From: Apium graveolens
Taxonomy: Eukaryota; Streptophyta; Magnoliopsida; Apiales; Apiaceae
Reading direction: 5' to 3'
Assembly (NCBI RefSeq): GCF_009905375.1
Contig: NC_133656.1
Span: forward strand, 241,236,401-241,300,400
DNA: 64,000 nt
Below, piece after piece: positions 40,200-50,448 of the stretch. The translations under genes and the position numbers were made by a program. Position 1 is the stretch's first letter, and each line of letters starts with the position of its first letter. The notes below the pieces were generated by a model. The model did no database searches, was not told where the DNA came from, and was given only the letters and a program-made list of their open reading frames with translations.

Positions 40200-40520
40200 G
40201 GCAGCCGGATACGATTCTCACTCGTCAGGATGGCAAGTAGGTTGAAAAGCACCTTGAAGCTTTGCTTGCTTAGGATTTATATGTTTTAGTTTTATTACGA
40301 AGTTTATTATTACTTGTGTAAGGGACGAATCCCAGACAATTTTACAAAATTCATGAGTTCTTCAAAGAATGTTTGTGGCCTAACAAATAAAAATCAAATG
40401 CATGGATGCAAGCATAGAAGGTGATAAATGAAATAGATCTGATAGATATTACAAAAATTCGATAAATAAAGTCTCGAAAATAGGATAAAAAACAACAAGC
40501 CACGCAGGGCTGAAAAAGCT
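40200..40520. other. Spacer between gag-pol and antisense gene
   Basis: About 320 bases between the convergent coding units. No frame or structure was recognised; it must hold the 3' ends of both transcripts. Confidence 0.5.
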
Positions 40521-42426
40521 CTAAGGAGCTGAAGTACCCTCGGCATCCATATCATCGTCCTCTCCGCTCTCGCTGGATGTCTCTGTCATCTCGGAGGAGG
40601 AGGAAGAGCTATCGTCCTCAGCTGGTCTGGAAGAAGACTCGGGAGGAGGAAGGAGTGGATCCTGAGGAACGTGGTCCAAGACAACTACTCGGGTACGAAA
40701 CCTCTGTAGCAAAGCCTCGTCGTCAGGGCAGATGTAGTCCGCCGGGTTAATATCAGGACAAGCCTCGTTCACGGTCCCAAGGGTCGTGTCCCAACCGGTC
40801 CTAAAAAACCCGGGAAAGACTGAATCATCCCTAATCCTCATGGATTGGGCAAACTCCTCCGAGTCCAGATAGTTTTCTATAGCTTTATCCTTCTCCGCCC
40901 GAAGTACCACCAGCTCGGCGTTAGACTCTCCGAGTTCTTCCTCCTTGCGCTTGAGCTTCTTCTCCAGGGTAGCATACTTCTTCTGTTGCCTCCTGAGGGC
41001 ATTATCGGCCTTATCAGAAGCCCGCTTCCACGATTCGGCTTGCCTCACAGCGCCTTGAAAGTAGGCGTTAGACTGGAACAAAGCAATTAACAAAGTATAA
41101 GGCAAGAAAATGCTACAAGAACGAAAAATAAGTTCAAAAAAGAGAAGGCATACCGAAGCCAGAGACTGAGCCCCCATGAGCTTAATCCTCTCAAGATCAG
41201 GGGTGGCCACCACATCAGTAAAGTCCTTGGGAGTCACGCTATGGTAGGACCAATCCCAAGCATGTTTCGTGGAACCAACTACGGTGTCCCCTCGACGGAA
41301 TCCCCAGAGAGGCTGACAGGCGCCTGTGGCAGCAGCAGTAGGGGCAGCAGTAGTGATAGGAGCACCATGGCCTCCAGCTCCTTCAGTTGAAGCCTCCCCT
41401 ATAGGCTCTTTGTGCTTCTTCAAAAAGATAGGCTCCGTGGCCTTTCCCCGGGTGTATAGGCCTGCGAGCCGAGCTTTCTTCATCCTAGCTGTTTCCTCAA
41501 CCAAAGGAACATTGTCCTCATTAATCTCCTTAGCAGCTGAAACAAAGCAAAGGACAAAATAAGTGATGTTAATAATGCATGAAATGAAGTAAAATTGAGA
41601 AGGGAAGAAAAATACCCTGTTGAGAAACAGAGGATAGTCCCACATGAATCAGGGAAAACTCCTCTAAGAGAGTCCAGCTGGTGGTGGTGCCATCATCCTG
41701 AGTAAGCCCATTATAAATAATAGTTTCTTCAGGAGTTAAGTGAATGGATTTGAGGCTACCATCACTGACCTTCCCGAAGGAAGATCGAAAAAGTGTGCCC
41801 CAGTCACCATTCTCCCAACGTAACCCAACGAAACTATTCCTCTAATTTTGATTATTATCAGGAATAGAGGCGCTGTTAAAGATATGTTTGCTTTTGGGAC
41901 TTTGCTTGACATAGACTCAGCCACAGATATTGGAAGAACTATTATAACACTGAAAGACCTTCCTAAAAACGGCTACAGAAAGAGGAAAGCCCTCCCTAAG
42001 ACAACAAACCATAAAACATAGAATATTCCTCCAGGCGTTTGGAGGAAGCTGACATGGGTTAATTTGTAAATCAGCCAAAAGATGAGGAATAAAAGGATGG
42101 AAAGGAAACCTAAGCCCAGCATTAAGGGCATCTGTGTAAATGAAAAGAGTGTCGGGTCTCCAGTGGCAAGTACGGTCACCACCAGAGACTGGAACTAATC
42201 TAAAAGGAGGAAGGAAGTTATAACGAGCATTTAGTTTATTGAAACCAATATTGTGCCAAGTGTTACAATGATTAAAAGAATCGAGATGTGCAGTAGAGGG
42301 ATATTCATCCCCCCTAGTGTTAATCATATCGATTAAAGACATGTACGAAGAACGGATCTCGATATCCTTACCTCGTTTTGAAGCCGAGGCAATCTTCGCC
42401 GCTCTCTCGGAATTCTTGTCAGCCAT
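40521..42426 (-). pseudogene. Spliced antisense gene of the Tat element (gypsy-type 'Transposase_28'-like)
   Basis: Minus strand, three exons inferred from phase and splice signals: 42426-41616, 41536-41154 and 41072-40521, with short introns of 79 bp (41537-41615) and 81 bp (41073-41153), both GT...AG with pyrimidine-rich 3' ends. Exon 1 starts MADKNSERAAKIASAS and contains the conserved-looking part (PPFRLVPVSGGDRTCHWR, NAWRNILCFMVCC). It resembles the plant family annotated as putative gypsy-type transposon protein. Exon 3 has a lysine/glutamate-rich coiled-coil segment (LEKKLKRKEEELGESNAE) and an acidic serine-rich tail. In-frame TGA (41917-41919) and TAG (41842-41844) break exon 1. Role in the element's life cycle is not established; such antisense genes are known in Tat elements. 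Confidence 0.75.
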
Positions 42427-42560
42427 TAGTAAAGCCTAGAAAACCTGAAAATCTTGAAGGGAGGAGTGGCCAAAAAAACTAAAGGAAGAAAAGAGGGAGA
42501 AATTTGTAGGATGAGTAGAGAAGTGAAATGAGAGATGTGAGGAAACACACTCTCATCCCA

Positions 42561-42571
42561 CCTTTTTATAG
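42561..42571 (-). promoter_or_regulatory. TATA box of the antisense gene
   Basis: Minus strand CTATAAAAAGG, about 135-145 bases before the antisense ATG at 42426, followed by a CT-rich leader. This suggests a promoter separate from the LTRs. Confidence 0.6.
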
Positions 42572-43804
42572 CCAAGAAGAAGGGGATTTGGGCCTCAAAA
42601 AAGCCCATTTGAGCCCAAAAATAAGAAGGTTCTGGAATTATCCAGAAAATTCCTGGAAAAATTAAGAGAAATTTGAATTTTTTTGAAGATTCTGGAAGAA
42701 TCCAGAATAACCTTAGAAGAGTTTGGAATTTGGGCTCAAAAATGAGGCCCAATTCTAGAAAAATCTTGAAAAACCCAAGGCCCAGTACCAAGGCCCAAAT
42801 ACAAAAAGCCCTATTTGAGGCCCAAAATGATTTTTAAGAAAAGCCAAGTCTTCAGGCCCAGGATTAATAAAAATAGTGGGCCCCAAGGTCAGCCCAATAA
42901 AACCAGCCCAGAAAAGGGCCCAATTAGTTAAAAATACAAAACCCAGTTGAAATGGGCCCAGGTTATAAACCAAAAAAGGGGATGGCCCAAAAGAATACAG
43001 CCCAGGTTTAAGGGCCCAAATCCAAATTACAGAAATATATGCAAGAAATTAATTCAAGACCAATTCGACCAGGAAACACAAAGGAATCCTGATCGAAGCT
43101 CCTGAGGTCGAAATCTTGTCGATCAGGGCTGAAAAATAAGCTTAATTCGACCTGAATTAAGACTCATTCGACTAGAAATCAAGAGAAGATCCTGATCGAG
43201 TGGATCCTTCCCGAATTTCTGTCGACCTAGGCAACTAAGGGAAGTTAATTCGGTCAAAACTAGGGCTCCTGATCGAAATTCCTGACCGAAATTAAAATTT
43301 CCTACTCGAAAATTCAAAAAAAAAAATATATATATATATATATAGGAAAAAATCCTGGCCGAAATTCGACCAGGATTCTTGCTCGAACCCATCCTCCTCG
43401 AAATACCGTCGACCAGGGCTGAATGAAGGATAATTCGACCAGGATCCTGGTCGAATGGGATTCCTGGTCGAAATTTTTATATAAAAAAAAAATCCAGAAA
43501 AATAGGAAAAATTCCTTAAATATTTTCTGAAAAATGTTAATATTTTCAGAAATAAGGAATAAATCCAGAAAATTAAGGGAAAAATCCAGAAATTAAGGAT
43601 AAATCCCAGAAAATTAGGGAAAAATCCCAGAAAATTAGGGAAAATCCCAGAAAATTAGGGAAAAAATTCCTGGAAATTAAGATAATTTCTGAATAAAAGG
43701 AAGATTCATTGTAAATGTGTAGGTCGCTCCACACTTTACGCAAAACGAAACCCTATAAGGGAACGAATAGATTTAACTTCTGCGAAACCTAATCAATGTT
43801 TCCC
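42572..43804. repeat. Non-coding 3' part of the element with short repeats
   Basis: No coding sequence. 42570-43020 is rich in GGCCCA/TGGGCC motifs. 43060-43480 has many copies of TTCGACCAGGA and CCTGATCGAA. A (TA)n run is at about 43327-43343. 43500-43690 holds imperfect repeats of AAATTAGGGAAAAATCCCAG. Low-complexity repeats before the 3' LTR are common in this clade. Confidence 0.65.
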
Positions 43805-43821
43805 AAAAGTTGGGGGGCAAA
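43805..43821 (+). promoter_or_regulatory. Polypurine tract
   Basis: AAAAGTTGGGGGGCAAA ends directly at the 3' LTR start (43822). The G6 run at 43812-43817 fits a plus-strand primer. Confidence 0.85.
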
Positions 43822-44373
43822 TGATAGGGATAAATAAGTCCTGATTTTATAATTAATGGGTTGCTAGGCCCAATAATAAGATGTATGATATTCAGACCAG
43901 AAAGGTTAAGCCTGATGGACCAGATCAGGCCTGGTGGAATAAAAAAAAAGGGGCCCAAAAGCCCTGATTATTAATTAATTTCGTAATTAATTAATAAGGG
44001 AAAATCAGCTATTGAGAAGAGTCCCGATAAGGATATAAATCCTTATAGATTAGCCTCAAGGGGACCTAAAAGGATAAGAAATCAGCTTCCTACCTCCTAG
44101 GACTCCTAAGTCTATCCTAATTCAGAGGCTTGTCCACCAAGTCTCCTATACCAAGTCCAATTCAAGGAATCCCACATCTATATAAGGGGCCTCACCCCAC
44201 AAATCAGAACTACATTTTTTGACTTGATCCTTGGCAATCAGCAAGGTACGTAGGCATCTTGTTAAGGCAGATTGAGTCACGAAACATAAGAGCAGTCAAA
44301 TCGAGCCTTGAAGCTCACGTTCCTTAGTACTAAATACAGCAATTATATATATATTAGTTTTTTATCCATAACA
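43822..44373 (+). repeat. 3' LTR
   Basis: 552 bp, about 98.5% identical to the 5' LTR, ending CATAACA and followed by the target duplication CTATT. Confidence 0.95.
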
Positions 44374-45078
44374 CTATTGTTATATCGTTCCTATACTTAT
44401 TGTATTATTGATTTAGAACTTGTGTAAAAAATGTCTCTGACCAAGCACCGGATAGCTTGAGAGTGGTTTTATGTCCCTTGGGGCGGTCTGGTTGTTGTAC
44501 TTAACAAACATAATTTGATGTGATTCGAATGCAGCAGGGGTTGTCTCCTCCTGAGAAGCTTCATTCCGCCAATACTGACGACTGCCCCATATATTGAAGC
44601 CCTTCGTGTAAGTCCATCCAGATGATCTCTTATATACATGTAAAAATGTGGACTCTATTCTGGCACAAAACAGCATATTTCACTACCAAAATCCAAGTTT
44701 ATAAAAAAAAAGTATCTATATTACGCATAAATACTGGAGGCACACAGTATTTGTAATTGTGTATGCCTCAGCAACTTCTATGGGCATCTCTAGTTGCACA
44801 ACAAAACCGACATCAATACTTCTAGATACACGACTCCTCGTTTTGAATATTACATAATTTTTTACATGAGTTTTTGTCCCGAGGACAGAGTCACAAGTAC
44901 ACACACTGATATATCTTAAATGTTCTTATCTAATATCTAATTTTCTATACATATTATGCAGGCACGCCCTATAACCTTAAAAAATTTACAAGATTTGTTT
45001 CGAAAGCTATCGATGGGATGCGGGTCAAATGCAGAAGCGGTTGGTGATGTTGCAGGTTCCTCACATCTTGATCGCTAG

Positions 45079-47467
45079 CTGATATTTTCTAGCTCTTTCC
45101 TTCCCTTATACAAGGGAAATTAAGAATTCTCTCATAGATCTCAGAAACCTTTTAATTTTAGCTATGATGTTAACAATATTTTTTGTAGAACAATTATATC
45201 TCCAAGTTGCAAAATAATACATGATAAACAATCATAAAATGCCCCTATCCAGCTGATTCATGTGGTTAGCTGATGATATTTTGGTGTTTAGTTTTCTCCT
45301 TTTACCCATTTTTTTTTATTTGCTACAGTCATCTTCTTGAATTACAGGCATGAACTCATTGAGTGTCACTATTATCAACGCTCTCTCTGAACTCTTTGAG
45401 ATCATGAAAAAATATTGTTATGTTCAAAGATTAAAAAGAATAGATATAGTACATAAAATATTATTATCATTAATAAATTTCTTTATGATTTATAAACAAT
45501 ATGTTGAGATTTTTCTAAACTAAAACCATCTATTGAGGACTTGAGGTGTCAAGAAATAAAAATCCGTTTATTTGCATCAAGCTTTCAGTCTCAAGCATAT
45601 GTAAATAGCAGTTACATTTGAGATATCAAGTCATGTGCATCTTTTTCTACAAAAGAAAGGTTGTAACTTGTAATTGTAAGAGGGAAAAATATTGAAAAAA
45701 GATAACTAGGTAAATATAAGGGGCTTGCGCGGTTGAAAGAAACTATTTAAAAATAAAAATAAAAGGCATTATTTGCAGCAATTTTGTTGAAAATGAAGAT
45801 TCCTAAAACTAAAAGAGTCGCTAAAAATAATGTTATAAAAATATAACACATAATTGGAGAGTTGATGAGTGTACCTAAAATTTTAAAGAGTTATACACAT
45901 GGTACACTGGTACTTTATATTTTAATTTTATACTTTTTTTATCAGATGTTCCAATTTGATATTTGATAAATTCTTAAATATGCCTTCTTTCAATTTAAAT
46001 CGATACATCTTTTTTCCAACTAACATTTCTTTATCTTTTCAAAAAAAAATACTACTTATAATAAGATTATGCAAACTTCATTTTTATATATTTGTTTACT
46101 CTTTCATTACTATAAATATAATTTATCAAGCACATATAATTTAACCTATCTAAACAAATTTGAATAAATTTCGTACTTAAATTACAATCGACATTTTGCA
46201 TCATCCAAGTGTAATAAGAGAAGTTAGAACTCCATATATAATCCATTTGTGCAAATTTTTCGAATTAATTTTGTTTTGCAAATAGCAGATTCCAACATGA
46301 TTGTAGACAAAGAAAAAATTGATCATACTTTAATATTAAAATAATAAAAAATGACGGGATATGAGCATGTGTTTTGCTAAAAAAATTTATTTAATATATA
46401 AAAATCTTATATTAAAATTGAGATGACTAATATTACTTCCCAATTTTTTTTAGTATAAAACAATTAATTTGAAAATTAGTCAACCATCCATGTAATTCAA
46501 TTATCTAGAATATATTGGAACAACCATGTACGTCAATAACTTGTGAGATTAAAATGTAGTTATAGATGGGGACTTACGTCTCCTCTTTAATGCCCATACT
46601 ACAATTTTATATATAGTACTGTCACATTAAATCTTGAAAGAAACTTGAAACATCAAAAAAATATACACTCATTTCTTTGTCAAAATTACCATCGTCAATG
46701 TACACAACCATATCAATAAGCAACTCCAAAACCAAAACCTGCAATCTGGTTATTTTTCAAAATTCTGGTGTCTCGTTATCCTTGAGATGCTAGATGGATA
46801 GCATACCTGTTTAAATTTCTCGAACCGAAAACGGAAGTCCTGCAATAAACCAGAAACAATTAGAATATAGGCCTAATTGTAAGGGGTTAGGGAACATAAG
46901 ACATTGCCTTCTTCAATGCAACATGTACATAATTTAGGATGTTATGCCGATCCGCTAGAAGAGAAGTGGGTAACACAGCTCATTTGTTCTCACTATTATC
47001 CCAATTGAAAATCTAACCTTGTTTCATACTAAGAGCTTCTGCAAAGCAACAAATTCATGTCAAAGTAAAAGATAATTAATTATGTACATTCTTTATTTTT
47101 CAAAGATTTGGTCATAGGGAAATGGTTGCTAACTTGTAAACACCTATGATTAGAGTGTGAATTTAACCCTACACTTTTGTTGAAATTTAATCTCATAAAG
47201 TAAACCGGATTAAAAAAAAGGCTTTGTAAATAAGAGAAAGACACATGCAATGTACACAAGTTCAAACTCTCCATTAGCAGGTAGGAAAATAAATTCATTA
47301 GCATTTTATAGCATTCAAGAATGAAAGTATTGGCCAATTCAAGTACATTCAAAAAAAGTTATACTCATTATGTTAAAAGGTTATTACTCGTATTTCCACC
47401 GTACATAAAAGATTTTTACATTATTCTATAACCTATATGTATGTACCTAAATTTTAGACATTAGAGT
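45079..47467. other. 3' flank of CNOT9-like copy 2
   Basis: Matches 16012-19228 with two large length differences: it lacks the 995-bp segment 16568-17562, and it has about 290 extra bases at 47149-47441 that lie between two copies of ACCTAT and may be a small insertion. No gene recognised. Confidence 0.6.
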
Positions 47468-48150
47468 AATGTTCAAGACCGATAAGATGATGATGCCTAA
47501 AACGTTCTTACCAATGGGAGGATTAGCTAAGAATGTGATCGCTATCCAACCTGAAGCTTGATAAATAGACCCTACTTTAATAACCACTTTGTACTTTACA
47601 TATTTTGTAACTCTGATCCAAGATATAAACCAATCACCTAGTTCCTAGCCTGCAAAAGACTCACAAAAACTCATCTTAGTTAAAATTATGTACATGCCTT
47701 TAGGAGAACATATTGTAAAGGCTAAAATCTAAATTACATGAAAAGAGAACATGAAAGGAGAAAAAATACGACAAATATATAAGTAATAGGAATAAAAAAG
47801 GGAGAAAATCATTAATCCTTGAGATGGATGGCATGACAGATATGTTCACCTCCACTTGAAACTCAAAAAAGCTCATCGTCCATTAATGTTGTAGATCCAT
47901 GAGAGCACACCTTATCCAAGAGATAACAATCCAAAAAAATTAAAAATTATGATACGATAATTGGTGGAATAATATCAAAAATTGCACATGAATTACAACT
48001 TTAAGTCTCTCGTCCATTTACAACTTTAAGTCTCTCGTCCATTAATGTTTATAACGGGTTTTCAAAAAGTAAAAAAGGCACCGAAGTGGAATATCGATGA
48101 CAGATGCAAGCACTTTAAACACCTATTAATAAACCAGGTAAAATTAAATA
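47461..48150. other. Unoccupied CACTA target site and its right flank
   Basis: 'ttagagtaatgttcaagacc' joins the left flank seen at 19222-19231 directly to the right flank seen at 27920 onward, with a single AAT. The flank to about 48150 is a diverged copy of 3183-3846. A 24-bp unit with ACTTTAAGTCTCTCGTCCATT is doubled at about 47996-48043. No gene seen. Confidence 0.8.
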
Positions 48151-49555
48151 CCTAAAGAAAAAATAGTTACTGAAACTTCAAGAAGTAATATGGCCAGATA
48201 ATAAAATGATCAACATTGTTCTAGAACACAATTATATACTCTTCTTAAAACCATGTGCTTCTTACTGTAATTATTCCCCTAAAAACAAACATCTAATGTA
48301 GTGAAAAATATTTAAAAAATCATATACATATATTAACTTATTCAAATAATTTAAGTTCAGTTTTTTGTACATAAAAATTAAAAAAGAATTATATATATAG
48401 AGAGAGAGAGACTTGTACTTATATTTTTGTGTAATTGAAAGAAGCTTGCCTTGTTGTAAGATGACATAATTTCTGTTAATTGGATGTTATGCAAATCTGC
48501 TAAGAGAGGAGTGGTGAACAGAACTCATTTGTTCTCACTGTTATCCAAATTGAAAAATCCAACCTTGTTTATTGTTGGGAGCTCCTGCAAAGCTACAAAT
48601 TTATAATGATTGAAACATGTACGGAATCTTAATGTATTGAAAAATAAATGTTGGTAGTAAGAATAAATGAATTTAAAGTCATTTTACAATTATAATTTTT
48701 ATAAAAATAACATGCAACTCTTCTAACAAAGAAAAAGCTCACAAACTTTTCCACAGTACAAAAAAGTAGCACCAAACTTAAACCAAATGTTGTAAACAAA
48801 TAGGTAAGAAAGCACTGAGTTTGGATGCTGGATTCTGGAATACACCCTCTGCTGGTGCATCAAGTATCATGTGATGATGTTTAGTATTGAGGAGATACAA
48901 CTGCTAAAAACCTAGTTAGAAGCTATATATTCAGCTTTATAGAGCTAAAATATGTAGCAGCTGTACTTGTTGATACCATTGCACCTGATACTTTTTTAAT
49001 TAAAAAAAGCTCAACATAAAAACACTGAAGAAGTTCAGGGGATGAGTAGCCTAGCAAACCTAAATTTTGTATCAATCAGGTAATCCATTTTCTAATATAG
49101 GGTAGGAAGATACAATTTTACAGATATCATATGGCAATTTTTCTAATCTTATAAACAGATTTTGATTTCAGAGATTCGGATCAAACAACTCTATTTTAAG
49201 CTTCAATTTTCTCAACAAATAAAGAGTTAAGTTTTTCCGCAAGCTACAATAGCAGTACTAAATTTAAACGAAATGTTTTTAAATTAATAGCCACCAAAAC
49301 TTTATGGAATCCTAATCTATCAGAAGGTAATATGTTGTCAGCGATCAGAAAGTAAATAAAATCAAATAGAAGCAGCACAACAATATATCTAGAATTGAAC
49401 AAAATGAAAGAAGCTTAGTCCTAGAGATATACCTAAGAGAGTGGTCATGTAGTTAGAGCGGCTCTGAAACACGGGTAGGCCCATAAACTGGAAACCATAT
49501 CCAAATTTGACATTGATTGCAAATGCAAATGAGTAGAAATGCACATGTAGGGATG
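48151..49555. other. Single-copy AT-rich intergenic stretch
   Basis: Contains a (TA)n(GA)n microsatellite at about 48389-48411 and a ~100-bp block at 48480-48580 similar to 18990-19080 and 46937-47020. I see no gene or mobile-element boundary. Confidence 0.55.
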
Positions 49556-50030
49556 CGTCCGGCACTTGGGGTGAACCGTGGCTATACCTGCGTCTGTAAA
49601 TCAAGGGAAATAGTTGTAGCAGAGTGTTATCCTTGCGTAGGGATATGCACTATAAGTGAAGTCCTGCTATTACGGACGAGCCTTGGGCCTTCGCGGTTGG
49701 GCCTCATAGTTGGACATTCCTAAAGCTAGCGGAAGACGGAATTTGGATGGGCTTCTACCGGGCCTAGGAATAAGAAGTCTAAGCCCATTAGATTTCTTGT
49801 TCCACAAGAACTACGTCAGGCTTGATCCCTATATAAAGGGTACGTAGGCATATTGAGAGGGTAAGAAGGTGAGAGCTGATAAGAGAGCCACCACTTACTC
49901 TGATCAATCTCAGCCTAAAACAACCACAAACCACCACACACCGCTTGATGTTCCGGTGAAGAACCACCGTCATAGATCTTAATTCCGGCGAGAAACCTCA
50001 ATCTTTGTTGTTACCAGATTCCTCCGTCAA
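49556..50030 (+). mobile_element. Tat-like LTR remnant
   Basis: Has a TATA box CTATATAAAGGG at 49829-49840 followed by GGTACGTAGGCAT, the same order as in the Tat LTR at 34263-34340. It ends CGTCAACA at 50030, abutting a subtilase exon. The left limit is uncertain and I found no target duplication. Confidence 0.5.
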
Positions 50031-50448
50031 CAGTTTCCACCAGCTATTGACGAAGTGTGTGTCCCATGTCCTTCAGTGTCTCTAGCAGAGTTCATACTAA
50101 TGGTTGTCTCAGGATATGAAGTGCTAAAGCCCTTGGTAAGGTATCGAGCTCCAATCAGTTTCAAGTTACAATTTGAAGCGTTGAACTCTTGTCCCACTTC
50201 ACAAGTCCCCTTCCATCTCGAGGGAATCTCAGACATACCATCATACTTGAAGCTTGCACTCTCGGGCCAAATACCAGTGCTAATAACACCAATAATGACA
50301 TCCTTCCCACAATCAGAGGCCGGCCATAAGCCTGTTGTAGGATTAAGAGAAATAAACTCATACGTATGGGTGGTATAAACCGTGGCCTTTTTATCACCGT
50401 AAGCTGAGACAAATCCTGGAGACTTCATTAGAGATTCCAATTCATCTA
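50031..50448 (-). pseudogene. Subtilisin-like protease (SBT1-type) fragment
   Basis: Minus strand, about 139 codons without a stop. It starts in the last part of the inhibitor I9 propeptide ([17 protein letters not shown]) and runs into the S8 catalytic domain: [64 protein letters not shown]. Plant subtilases are secreted serine proteases of about 750 residues, so this is under a fifth of one. The catalytic His (GHGTH) is present, but the catalytic Asp position is Ser (AGC on the minus strand, 50279-50281). The 5' side is cut by the tandem duplication joint at 50448/50449 and the 3' side by the LTR-like sequence at 50030. An inactive fragment. Confidence 0.85.

Larger units (their letters stand above)
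33907..44373 (+). mobile_element. Tat-lineage Ty3/gypsy LTR retrotransposon
   Basis: 10,467 bp, with both LTRs of 552 bp starting TGATAGGG and ending CATAACA, flanked by CTATT. It has a tRNA primer site, a gag-pol frame with protease, reverse transcriptase, two RNase H domains and integrase, a G-rich polypurine tract and a spliced antisense gene before the 3' LTR. The second RNase H and the antisense gene are hallmarks of the Tat clade (Retand/Ogre type). The LTRs differ by about 8 substitutions and 2 single-base indels, about 1.5%. At the rate often used for grasses (1.3e-8 per site per year) this is roughly half a million years (inference). Four nonsense codons mean this copy cannot supply its own proteins. 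Confidence 0.95.
29692..45078 (+). pseudogene. CNOT9-like: CNOT9/RCD1-like copy 2, nonsense codon and intronic retrotransposon
   Basis: Exons match copy 1: 29692-29904, 30660-30731, 31860-31949, 32192-32234, 32701-32810, 33121-33225, 33663-33853, then after the retrotransposon 44538-44607 and 44962-45078. In exon 5 the tyrosine codon of the PFQYLRL motif is TAA (32763-32765), cutting the protein after about 150 residues, before the second half of the armadillo fold. The intron 5 donor is GT here (32811-32812). Intron 7 is enlarged by the 10.5-kb element at 33907-44373. A Pro-to-Ser change is in exon 9. The clean exon borders and few other changes point to recent inactivation. A truncated product cannot be excluded. 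Confidence 0.85.
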
